6,570 nt of DNA from contig JAEXXS010000370.1 of the NCBI GenBank assembly GCA_023451915.1, positions 1 through 6,570 on the forward strand, written 5' to 3'. Made by a program: the position numbers and the translations under genes. The notes under the pieces were generated by a model. The model saw only the letters and a program-made list of their open reading frames with translations, was not told the DNA's origin and searched no databases. Shown one piece after another: positions 1 through 6,151 of this stretch; position 1 is the stretch's first letter; each line of letters starts with the position of its first letter. This DNA is from Pseudomonadota bacterium (lineage in GTDB: Bacteria > Pseudomonadota > Alphaproteobacteria > Rhizobiales > Rhizobiaceae).

Positions 1-1
1 T

Positions 2-3
2 TA
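2..3. repeat. Left copy of TA target-site duplication
   Basis: TA immediately outside the left terminal repeat matches TA at 851-852 outside the right repeat. A two-base duplication is usual for IS427-group elements. Two bases alone are weak evidence; the call rests on their position next to the paired repeats. Confidence 0.6.
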
Positions 4-24
4 GGCTCAGGACCTATTAAATCA
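4..24 (+). repeat. Left terminal inverted repeat of the IS
   Basis: It begins GGCTCAGGAC and matches the reverse complement of 830-850 at 17 of 21 positions. The matching blocks are GGCTC, GGAC and TTAAATCA. The transposase is expected to bind and cut here. Confidence 0.85.
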
Positions 25-77
25 CTTGCGGATATCAATCGCCTTTGATTCACTCGGATCGCAAGGAGGCTTTTGCT

Positions 78-832
78 ATGAGTGATTTGCTATTGCTGTC
101 GGAGGCACAGATGCGCCGAATCGAACCATATTTTCCGTTATCTCACGGGGTTCCGCGTGTCGATGATCGCCTGATTTTGAGCGGTATCATCTTTGTGCTG
201 CGCAACGGACTTCGGTGGCGCGACGCCCCGAGGGAATACGGTCCCCACAAGACGATCTACAACCGTTTCATCCGCTGGAGTAGGCTCGGCGTGTTTAACC
301 GGATCTTGGCCGAGCTGACCGCCAAACGCGGTAAGCCTGATCAACTGATGATCGACGCTACCCACCTGAAAGCGCACCGTACCGCAGCCAGCCTGCTAAA
401 AAAGGGGATGTTCCCCGACGTATTGGGCGCACCAAGGGCGGCTTGAATTCCAAGTTGCATGCCGTCTGCGACGGTCTCGGTCGGCCACTCATCCTGCTTC
501 TGAGCGAAGGGCAGATGAGCGATTACAAAGGAGCAGCCAAAATGCTCCATGCCTTTCCCAAAGCAAAAGCTTTGTTGGCAGACAAGGGATATGACGCCGA
601 CTGGTTTCGAGATGCATTGGCGGAGCGCAAAATCACCGCATGCATTCCATCACGAGCCAACCGCAAGGATGTCATCCCATATGATCCGGCCCTCTATAAG
701 CGGCGTCATAAGATCGAAAACATGTTCGGAAGGCTCAAGGACTGGAGGAGAATTCACACCAGATATGACCGATGCGCTCACACCTTCTTCTCAAGCATTT
801 GCATCGCAGCAGCCGTAATCTTCTGGCTTTGA
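78..832 (+). CDS. IS5-family DDE transposase, two frames joined by -1 frameshift (251 aa fusion)
   Basis: This is the transposase that catalyses cut and strand transfer of the surrounding IS. The first frame runs from ATG 78 to a stop at 446 (122 aa alone). The second is read in the -1 frame from 404 to TGA 830-832. Shifting at A AAA AAG (398-404) gives one 251-residue protein with an uninterrupted family-like join (…LLKKGDVPRRIGRTKGG). The N-terminal part carries the helix-turn-helix-like IS5 region. The RNase H-fold catalytic residues are D93 (MIDATH), D169 (LLADKGYD) and E214. The last sits in a perfect IS5 signature, Y-2-R-3-E-6-K (Y207, R210, E214, K221). The ATG at 78 was chosen because AAGGAGG (63-69) lies 8 bases upstream; an earlier in-frame ATG at 45 has no such site. 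The stop codon overlaps the right terminal repeat. The short unshifted product could act as a regulator, as proposed for other two-frame IS elements; that is inference. Confidence 0.9.
398..416 (+). promoter_or_regulatory. Programmed -1 frameshift site of the transposase
   Basis: The heptamer A AAA AAG (398-404) is in the correct phase of the first frame (codons CTA AAA AAG) and is a classic bacterial -1 slippery sequence. It is followed at once by a perfect 5-bp hairpin, GGGGA-TGT-TCCCC (404-416). The hairpin starts at the last base of the heptamer, closer than the usual 5-9 base spacer, so its stimulatory role is uncertain. The slip joins the catalytic D93 to D169 and E214, so it is required to make an active enzyme. 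Confidence 0.85.
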
Positions 833-850
833 TTTAACGAGTCCCGAGCC
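830..850 (-). repeat. Right terminal inverted repeat of the IS
   Basis: The reverse complement begins GGCTCGGGAC and matches the left end at 17 of 21 positions. It contains the transposase stop codon at 830-832. On the minus strand it also supplies the last five codons and the stop of the interrupted neighbouring gene. Confidence 0.85.
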
Positions 851-852
851 TA
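851..852. repeat. Right copy of TA target-site duplication
   Basis: TA directly outside the right terminal repeat pairs with TA at 2-3. It lies inside the last genuine codon region of the interrupted minus-strand gene. Confidence 0.6.
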
Positions 853-1312
853 GTAATGATGAACTTTTCTCCATCGATGTCTAAGTTATTTGGGCTTTCA
901 TCTGATTCCAAATAAATTTGGGTGGGGTCAGAGTTTACTGAAAGCAGTCTTCCAGCGGTGGTGCACTTTAAGAAATATATGTTCTCAACGGGATTGGGTC
1001 TTATGAATTTAAATATATTCATATCACTGACGGTACCATCAGTCGCCACACATTGTTTTACAGTTATTCCATCAATATTTGTTTCTCCGGTTAGATTTCC
1101 TAATCCGACGAAAATGTCGTTATCATAAGGATATGGTCTTATCTGGATAGAAGATGGGAACGATTCAATGCTTTCTGCTGTACTCCATATGCTAAAATCG
1201 TAATCAATCTCTGGTTTCATAGATACTATATAAAATTCGGGGCCAATTTTTTTCCGAGGGTTAAATAATATCTTGTGAGATAACTTTGAATTGTCTATCT
1301 AAATTCTAACAT
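851..1312 (-). pseudogene. Decayed paralog of the 1462-1959 gene: early stop, frameshift, and 3' end lost to the IS
   Basis: The only long open frame here is 834-1220 (128 codons), but its ATG at 1220 has no visible ribosome binding site. A better start lies upstream: ATG 1310-1312, with AGGAG seven bases before it (plus-strand CTCCT near 1320-1324). From that ATG the frame reads five codons, then TAG (1295-1297). Beyond the stop the same frame reads TIQSYLTRYYLTLGKK (1247-1294). This aligns without gaps to AVQAYTTKNYLSIGTQ, residues 5-20 of the upstream neighbour: 6 of 16 identical and 5 more conservative. At an A7 run (1247-1253) the match moves to the -1 frame, which continues through the 128-codon ORF. 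The C-terminal part again resembles the neighbour (IFV block; F-I-I-T near the end versus F-V-I-T). The last residues RLGTR and the stop are encoded by the IS terminal repeat. Start to IS junction is about 154 codons, against about 158 in the intact paralog. Function is unknown, and the gene is probably non-functional. Confidence 0.7.
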
Positions 1313-1461
1313 TTTTTACTCCTGTAAATCAGTATGGTATCTCTCAATATTTGTGCCGATTTCCACGGATTTATACTGTCATTTCAGGCTGAGGGTGTGG
1401 ATTGTAATGAATAAATAGATATCAATGTTCTGTGAGCGTCTTTTGGTTGAGTGGATATTTC

Positions 1462-1959
1462 CTACGCAGGTTCGGGTCTGATAGAGGTTATGACAAACAT
1501 TTCTTCGGGCGTTGCCAGTTGGCCGGGGGCGCTATTTTCTATAGCATACAGAGATCCACTGTCGTCCTGCGGCACCATAAGCTTATAATTTTTGCCGTTC
1601 TTGGCGCATTCGATGGTGTATACATCAGTCATTCTTTCTAAATTAGTAAATTTAAATTTATCTGCACTATAATATCTCGCTACAACCCTGTATAACGTCA
1701 ATCCTTCAAATAAAATTGGTTCCTCTATTATTTCGGCATACCCCAAATTATTTGGATTTTCGAGGAACCTTAACTTTACAAATATAGTTGGTATTCCGTA
1801 TTTCGCAATGTCTATCAGGGTTGAGACCACACCCCAAGCATTCTGACCGAAAGTGCAAGATGGCGTCAAATTTATGTCCCATGAACTCATGTCGGGTCGT
1901 TGTGTTCCGATCGACAGATAATTTTTTGTTGTATAGGCTTGCACAGCTATCCAGCTCAT
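1462..1959 (-). CDS. Hypothetical protein, 165 aa, possible beta-trefoil-like fold
   Basis: I do not recognise this family. The ATG at 1957-1959 is preferred because AAGGA (plus-strand TCCTT, 1968-1972) lies 7 bases upstream. A TTG two codons earlier would sit too close to that site. The protein has no evident signal peptide, lipobox or membrane segment, so it is probably cytosolic unless exported by a signal I cannot see. The N-terminus (YLSIG near residues 14-18) and the C-terminal third have alternating hydrophobic positions. In the C-terminal third, VYTIEC is followed by NGKNY, SLYAIENS and finally EEMFVIT. This resembles the repeat pattern of fascin/ricin-type beta-trefoils, which is an inference from pattern alone. 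The base composition is clearly more AT-rich than yggS and leuS, suggesting acquisition by transfer. It follows yggS by 82 bases on the same strand and may be co-transcribed with it. A decayed paralog lies directly downstream. Confidence 0.75.
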   Translation of the reverse strand: MSWIAVQAYTTKNYLSIGTQRPDMSSWDINLTPSCTFGQNAWGVVSTLIDIAKYGIPTIFVKLRFLENPNNLGYAEIIEEPILFEGLTLYRVVARYYSADKFKFTNLERMTDVYTIECAKNGKNYKLMVPQDDSGSLYAIENSAPGQLATPEEMFVITSIRPEPA

Positions 1960-2009
1960 TTTCAAATCCTTATTTAAATGTGATGCTTGAATATGTTTGT
2001 ATAAATTTT

Positions 2010-2015
2010 ATTATA
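2010..2015 (-). promoter_or_regulatory. Possible -10 element for the 1462-1959 gene
   Basis: The minus strand reads TATAAT exactly, 50 bases upstream of the ATG at 1959. The position 17 bases further upstream (2033-2038) reads GCGGCA, which matches TTGACA at only three positions. In such AT-rich DNA a perfect -10 can arise by chance, so this is a weak call. Confidence 0.3.
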
Positions 2016-2041
2016 TTAATACTGGCAGTTGCTGCCGCATT

Positions 2042-2704
2042 TTACCTGTTGCCAAAAATCGCTGAGCCGACACGAACCGAAGTCGCGCCGAAGCCGATGG
2101 CGGTTTCATAATCGCCCGACATGCCCATGGAGAGCTTTTCGACGCCAGCTTCGCGGGCGAGCTTTTCCAGCAGGGCAAAATGCGGTCCCGGGTTTTCATC
2201 TGCCGGTGGAATGCACATCAGCCCTTCGATCCTAAGGCCATGCTCGTTGCGGCAGCGCGCGACAAAGGCAACGGCCTCCTTTGGCGCAATGCCAGCCTTT
2301 TGCTCTTCCAGACCTGTATTCACCTGCACGTAAAGTTTCGGGCTCTTGCCCTGCTTTTTAATCTCGTCGGCAAGCGCGGCTGCGATCTTCTCACGGTCTA
2401 CGGTTTCGATGACGTCGAACAGCGCGACCGCATCAGCCGCCTTGTTCGATTGCAGCGGGCCGATCAGATGCAGCTCGATGCCGGAATAAGCTTCGCGCAG
2501 TTCAGGCCACTTGGCTTGCGCTTCCTGCACGCGGTTTTCGCCAAAAACGCGCTGTCCTGCGTCGAGTGTCGGCCGGATCGCATCCGCATCGAAGGTTTTC
2601 GACACGGCGACGAGCGTGACCGAGCCTTTGTTGCGATGCGCTTCCTTTTCGGCATTGGCGATTGCGGTCTTGACCGTGTTCAGGTTCGTGACGATATCTG
2701 ACAT
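2042..2704 (-). CDS. yggS: YggS/PROSC-family pyridoxal 5'-phosphate homeostasis protein
   Basis: Members of this family are single-domain TIM-barrel proteins of the fold-type III PLP class. They bind PLP without a known catalytic reaction and buffer the cellular pool of PLP; they act in the cytosol. From ATG 2702-2704 the product is 220 aa, the usual size. Visible hallmarks are the PLP lysine K36 in LVAVSKTF (also residue 36 in E. coli YggS, from memory), FGENRVQEA, HLIGPLQSNK, VNTGLEEQKAG, GLMCIPP, and the phosphate-binding C-terminal stretch with LSMGMSGDYETAI and VRVGSAIFG. An upstream in-frame ATG at 2774-2776 would add 24 residues. It has AAGGAG (2789-2794) but at a long 12-base spacing, whereas ATG 2704 has only a weak GAGAG at four bases. 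I chose 2704 because the family's conserved region starts there. The gene diverges from leuS. Its end coincides with the edge of the AT-rich accessory block. Confidence 0.9.
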   Translation of the reverse strand: MSDIVTNLNTVKTAIANAEKEAHRNKGSVTLVAVSKTFDADAIRPTLDAGQRVFGENRVQEAQAKWPELREAYSGIELHLIGPLQSNKAADAVALFDVIETVDREKIAAALADEIKKQGKSPKLYVQVNTGLEEQKAGIAPKEAVAFVARCRNEHGLRIEGLMCIPPADENPGPHFALLEKLAREAGVEKLSMGMSGDYETAIGFGATSVRVGSAIFGNR

Positions 2705-2826
2705 GAAACTCTCGCTTTCAGGCTTTTCATCCGCAAAAGGTTGACGCTTTCGCCAATACGTGGTGAAGGTCGCCATTAAATATCGACTCTCCTTATTGCA
2801 TCACCTTCGTACGAGTAAATACGGAC
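2705..2826. promoter_or_regulatory. Divergent yggS/leuS intergenic region
   Basis: These 122 bases separate two divergent genes, so they should carry promoters for both. A TTGACG hexamer on the plus strand at 2741-2746 resembles a -35 element, but no convincing -10 lies at the right spacing, so I do not name a promoter. If yggS starts at 2776 instead of 2704, part of this stretch is coding. No hairpin-plus-T-tract attenuator or leader-peptide structure for leuS is evident. Confidence 0.45.
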
Positions 2827-5460
2827 ATGGCAGCCGAACGTTATAATCCGCGCGTGGCGGAAGCTCACTGGCAGAAAGTCTGGGAAGAAAACCGGACTTT
2901 CGAAACGGACAACAGCGATCCGCGCGAGAAGTATTATGTGCTTGAGATGTTCCCCTATCCATCGGGGCGCATCCATATGGGCCATGTGCGCAACTATGCG
3001 ATGGGCGATGTCGTTGCCCGCTACAAGCGCGCCAAGGGTTTCAATGTCCTTCATCCGATGGGCTGGGACGCCTTCGGCATGCCTGCGGAAAACGCGGCGA
3101 TGCAGAACAAGGTGCATCCGAAGGAATGGACCTACCAGAACATCGACACCATGAAGCGCCAGCTCAAATCCATGGGCCTGTCGCTCGACTGGTCGCGTGA
3201 ATTTGCGACCTGCGATGTGGAATATTATCATCGTCAGCAGATGCTGTTCATCGATCTGTTCGAAAAAGGTCTGGTGACGCGCAAGACTTCCAAGGTCAAC
3301 TGGGATCCGGTCGACAACACCGTGCTCGCCAATGAGCAGGTGGTGGATGGCCGCGGCTGGCGTTCGGGCGCGCTGGTCGAACAGCGCGAACTGACGCAGT
3401 GGTTCTTCAAGATCACCGATTTCAGCGAGGAATTGCTGGCGGGGCTCGACACGCTCGACCAGTGGCCGGAAAAAGTCCGCCTGATGCAGCGCAACTGGAT
3501 CGGCAAGTCGGAAGGTCTGCAGGTCCGCTTTGCGCTTGACAGCAAGACGGCGCCGGAAGGTTTCTCGGAAGTCGAAGTCTATACGACGCGTCCCGACACG
3601 CTGTTCGGCGCGGCTTTTGTCGCGATTTCCGCCGATCATCCGCTGGCCAAGAAGCTTGCAGAAAACAATGCATCGCTCACCGGTTTCATCGAAGAATGCC
3701 ACCAGCACGGCACCTCGCTCGCAGCGCTTGAAACCGCTGAAAAGAAGGGCTTCGATACTGGCGTCAAGGTCAACCACCCGTTCGACGAGAGCTGGGAGCT
3801 GCCGGTCTATGTCGCCAATTTCGTATTGATGGAATATGGCACAGGCGCTGTCTTCGGTTGTCCGGCGCATGACCAGCGCGATCTGGATTTCGCCAATAAA
3901 TATGCGCTGAAGGTAACGCCGGTCGTTCTGCCGAAGGGCGAGGACGCTGCAACCTTCACCATCACCGACACGGCCTATACCGATGACGGCGTGATGATCA
4001 ATTCGCGCTTTCTCGATGGCATGACGCCGGAAGCAGCTTTCAATGAGGTTGCAAACCGTCTGGAGCAGTCCACCCTCGGCAATCAGCCGCAAGCGGCGCG
4101 CAAGGTGCAGTTCCGTCTGCGCGATTGGGGCATTTCGCGCCAGCGCTATTGGGGCTGCCCGATCCCGATGATCCATTGCGAGAGCTGTGGCGTCAATCCG
4201 GTGCCGCGCGCCGACCTGCCGGTCAAACTGCCGGATGATGTCGATTTCGACCGTCCGGGCAATCCGCTCGACCGTCACGCCACATGGCGTCACGTGAAGT
4301 GCCCGAAATGCGGTGGCGAAGCCCGTCGCGAGACCGACACGATGGACACGTTCGTCGATTCGTCCTGGTACTATGCGCGCTTCACGGCCCCTTGGGAAAA
4401 CGAACCGACGGATCGTGCCATTGCGGACCGCTGGCTGCCGGTCGACCAGTATATTGGCGGTGTCGAACACGCGATCCTGCATCTGCTTTATTCGCGCTTC
4501 TTCACTCGCGCCATGAAGGTCACCGGCCATGTCGGTCTGGATGAGCCTTTCAAGGGCCTGTTCACGCAGGGCATGGTTGTGCACGAAACCTACAAGGCCG
4601 ATGGCCAGTGGGTTGCGCCTGCCGATATTCGCATCGAAGATGTTGACGGCAAGCGTATAGCGACCATGCTGGACAGCGGTGCGCCGGTCGAAATCGGTTC
4701 CATCGAAAAAATGTCGAAGTCGAAGAAGAATGTCGTCGATCCTGACGATATCATCTCTTCCTATGGTGCCGATACTGCGCGCTGGTTCATGCTGTCCGAT
4801 TCGCCGCCGGAGCGTGACGTGATCTGGACGGAAGCAGGTGCCGAAGGCGCGCATCGTTTCGTGCAGCGTGTCTGGCGTCTGGTGTCGGAAGCAGCCGAGC
4901 ATCTGAAGGATGTCGCGCCGAAGACCGGGTCTCAGGGTGAAGCGCTTGCCGTTTCCAAGGCCGTGCATAAAACGGTCCAGGCTGTTGGCGATGATATCGA
5001 AAAGCTCGCTTTCAATCGCGGCGTCGCACGGCTTTATGAGCTGGTGAATGCGCTTGCAGCACCGTTGCAGCTTGTCGCTTCGGGCAAGGCCGATGACGAG
5101 CTGAAAGGCGCTGTTCGTGACGCCACCGAGAAGCTCATCCAGATGCTCGCGCCGATGATGCCGCATCTGGCCGAACAGTGCCTGACGGAACTGGGCGGCA
5201 AGATCGCCGGACAGGAAACGCTGGTCGCCCGTGCGCCATGGCCGGTCTTCGATGCTGCATTGGTGGTGGAAAACGAGATTGTGATGCCCGTGCAGATCAA
5301 CGGCAAGAAGCGGGGGGATTTGACAATCGCCCGCGACGCTGATCAAGCTAGCATTCAGCAGGCGGTGCTCGAACTTGACTTCGTCAAGGCTGCGCTCAAC
5401 GGGGGCTCGCCGAAGAAGATTATCGTGGTGCCGCAAAGGATCGTCAATGTCGTTGCCTGA
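2827..5460 (+). CDS. leuS: Leucyl-tRNA synthetase (class I)
   Basis: This cytosolic enzyme charges tRNA-Leu with leucine using ATP and hydrolyses mischarged products. The 877-residue protein is full length for the family. In order, it shows the HIGH motif as HMGH (50-53) in the catalytic Rossmann core. The inserted CP1 editing domain carries TTRPDT (253-258) and the aspartate D349 in GCPAHDQRD. Four cysteines, C451/C454 and C492/C495, suit a zinc-binding insertion. They are followed by [10 protein letters not shown], the KMSKS loop (628-632), a helical anticodon-binding domain, and the LeuRS C-terminal domain ([11 protein letters not shown] near the end). Both the catalytic and editing sites look intact. 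The ATG at 2827 has only a poor ribosome binding site, but it gives the N-terminus ([15 protein letters not shown]) I expect for Brucella-type LeuRS. The gene overlaps lptE by 14 bases. Confidence 0.98.
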   Translation: MAAERYNPRVAEAHWQKVWEENRTFETDNSDPREKYYVLEMFPYPSGRIHMGHVRNYAMGDVVARYKRAKGFNVLHPMGWDAFGMPAENAAMQNKVHPKEWTYQNIDTMKRQLKSMGLSLDWSREFATCDVEYYHRQQMLFIDLFEKGLVTRKTSKVNWDPVDNTVLANEQVVDGRGWRSGALVEQRELTQWFFKITDFSEELLAGLDTLDQWPEKVRLMQRNWIGKSEGLQVRFALDSKTAPEGFSEVEVYTTRPDTLFGAAFVAISADHPLAKKLAENNASLTGFIEECHQHGTSLAALETAEKKGFDTGVKVNHPFDESWELPVYVANFVLMEYGTGAVFGCPAHDQRDLDFANKYALKVTPVVLPKGEDAATFTITDTAYTDDGVMINSRFLDGMTPEAAFNEVANRLEQSTLGNQPQAARKVQFRLRDWGISRQRYWGCPIPMIHCESCGVNPVPRADLPVKLPDDVDFDRPGNPLDRHATWRHVKCPKCGGEARRETDTMDTFVDSSWYYARFTAPWENEPTDRAIADRWLPVDQYIGGVEHAILHLLYSRFFTRAMKVTGHVGLDEPFKGLFTQGMVVHETYKADGQWVAPADIRIEDVDGKRIATMLDSGAPVEIGSIEKMSKSKKNVVDPDDIISSYGADTARWFMLSDSPPERDVIWTEAGAEGAHRFVQRVWRLVSEAAEHLKDVAPKTGSQGEALAVSKAVHKTVQAVGDDIEKLAFNRGVARLYELVNALAAPLQLVASGKADDELKGAVRDATEKLIQMLAPMMPHLAEQCLTELGGKIAGQETLVARAPWPVFDAALVVENEIVMPVQINGKKRGDLTIARDADQASIQQAVLELDFVKAALNGGSPKKIIVVPQRIVNVVA
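5435..5440 (+). promoter_or_regulatory. Ribosome binding site of lptE inside leuS
   Basis: AAAGGA lies 6 bases before ATG 5447, within the last codons of leuS. It sets the lptE start within a longer open frame that extends upstream, and shows the overlap with leuS is genuine. Confidence 0.75.
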
Positions 5461-6028
5461 TCGTTTACTCTCCGCAATCAAGACTTTCCGTGTCGCTTTT
5501 GTGGCTGTGGGAGCTGCGGTTCTCCTTGCTGCCTGCACGGTGCAGCCGCTCTATTCGTCGGGTGGCGGCGCTGGCGGTTCGATCGGCGGCAGCGTGACGC
5601 CGGATATGCGTACCAAGCTTGCTTCCGTGTCGGTCGATCCGGCTGGCGACGTGTTCGGTCAGCAGGTTCGCAATCGGCTGATCTTCCTGCTCGGCGGCGG
5701 TGCCGGTGAGCCTGCCAATCCGATGTATCGTCTGGGCCTTGGCCTGAGCTCGAACACGCTTTCTGCCGTGAGCGTGGATATCGGCGATCAGACCGACCGT
5801 ACGGGCCGTCCATCGGCTGGTATCGTCAAGGCAACGTCGAATTTCGTGCTGCGTGACAAGGACGGCAAGCCGCTCGCCACGGGGACACGCACGACGGGCG
5901 CTTCGTTTGATCGTCCGCGTCAGGAATTTGCAAACCTTCGCGCCGAACGCGATGCGCGCAAGCGTGCCGCAGAAGAACTGGCCGAACAGGTTTTCCTCGC
6001 ATTGGCGCAGAAGCTGTCCAAGCTCTGA
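5447..6028 (+). CDS. lptE: LPS-assembly lipoprotein LptE
   Basis: LptE is an outer-membrane lipoprotein that plugs the LptD barrel and helps move lipopolysaccharide to the cell surface. The 193-residue product begins with a short basic N-region, then a hydrophobic stretch ending in the lipobox LAAC. This predicts lipidated C30 after signal peptidase II cleavage, followed by TVQPLYSS, the typical CT-x-QPLY start of mature alphaproteobacterial LptE. The rest is a small alpha/beta domain ending in a lysine- and arginine-rich helix (about 160-193), as in the family. ATG 5447 was preferred over earlier in-frame codons because of AAAGGA six bases upstream and because it gives a compact signal peptide. 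It overlaps leuS by 14 bases, so translational coupling is likely, and it ends before a strong terminator. The family is poorly conserved; the call rests on the lipobox, size and position after leuS. Confidence 0.85.
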   Translation: MSLPDRLLSAIKTFRVAFVAVGAAVLLAACTVQPLYSSGGGAGGSIGGSVTPDMRTKLASVSVDPAGDVFGQQVRNRLIFLLGGGAGEPANPMYRLGLGLSSNTLSAVSVDIGDQTDRTGRPSAGIVKATSNFVLRDKDGKPLATGTRTTGASFDRPRQEFANLRAERDARKRAAEELAEQVFLALAQKLSKL

Positions 6029-6050
6029 TTGTTGCTTTCGTCTGAAAATT

Positions 6051-6080
6051 AAAAGCGGCGCTCTCGGGCGTCGCTTTTTT
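6051..6080 (+). terminator. Intrinsic terminator of leuS-lptE
   Basis: An A4 tract and GCGGCGC pair with GCGTCGC and a T6 run, with one G-U wobble and a small loop around TCTCGG. It lies 22 bases after the lptE stop and ends in TTTTTT, a standard rho-independent terminator. It closes the transcript after lptE, so no further gene is in this operon. Confidence 0.9.
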
Positions 6081-6102
6081 GTTGTGCTTTGAGCAGGCAA
6101 AG

Positions 6103-6127
6103 AAAAAGGCGGGCCTGAACCCGCCTT
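6103..6127 (-). terminator. Intrinsic terminator of the transaldolase gene
   Basis: An 8-bp perfect stem (AAGGCGGG at 6106-6113 with CCCGCCTT at 6120-6127) has a 6-base loop. On the minus strand it is followed by a T5 run. It lies 24 bases beyond the minus-strand stop at 6152. Confidence 0.9.
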
Positions 6128-6151
6128 CCATCTGTCTTGTTAAATCGCTGA

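Larger units (their letters stand above)
4..850 (+). mobile_element. IS5-family (IS427-group type) insertion sequence, complete, 847 bp
   Basis: A complete insertion sequence can be bounded from the sequence. Imperfect 21-bp terminal inverted repeats lie at 4-24 and 830-850, and a TA dinucleotide sits just outside each end (2-3 and 851-852), which fits a TA target duplication within a TTAG/CTAG context. Inside is a single transposase reading frame pair joined by a -1 frameshift. The size of about 0.85 kb, the TA duplication, the two-frame transposase and the DDE spacing are typical of the IS427 group of IS5. IS711 of Brucella belongs to that group, but I do not claim identity with a named element, because the terminal repeats do not clearly match what I remember of IS711. 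Both ends and the transposase look intact, so the element may still be mobile. It is inserted in the 3' end of a minus-strand pseudogene. Confidence 0.9.

Noticed and set aside
138..550. Minus-strand open frames across the IS.
   Set aside because: They are shadows of the transposase, with no ribosome binding sites or recognisable motifs.
1313..1461. AT-rich stretch between the two paralogs, inspected for promoters, small RNAs and repeats.
   Set aside because: A TATAAA and a TTGAGA occur on the minus strand but without properly spaced partners. No hairpin with a T-tract or repeated motif was seen.
2023..2035. Hairpin GGCAG-TTG-CTGCC just after yggS, a possible terminator.
   Set aside because: The stem is only 5 bp with a 3-base loop, and no T-run follows on the minus strand, so it is too weak to call.
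1983..2111. Plus-strand 42-residue ORF with a strongly hydrophobic stretch, resembling a small membrane peptide or type I toxin.
   Set aside because: No ribosome binding site precedes its ATG. Its second half is antisense to the yggS 3' end, and the hydrophobicity follows from AT-rich composition.
2776..5538. A very long open minus-strand frame opposite leuS (about 920 codons).
   Set aside because: It mirrors leuS in a GC-rich genome where codon bias removes antisense stops. leuS has all family motifs, and the antisense product shows no recognisable domain.
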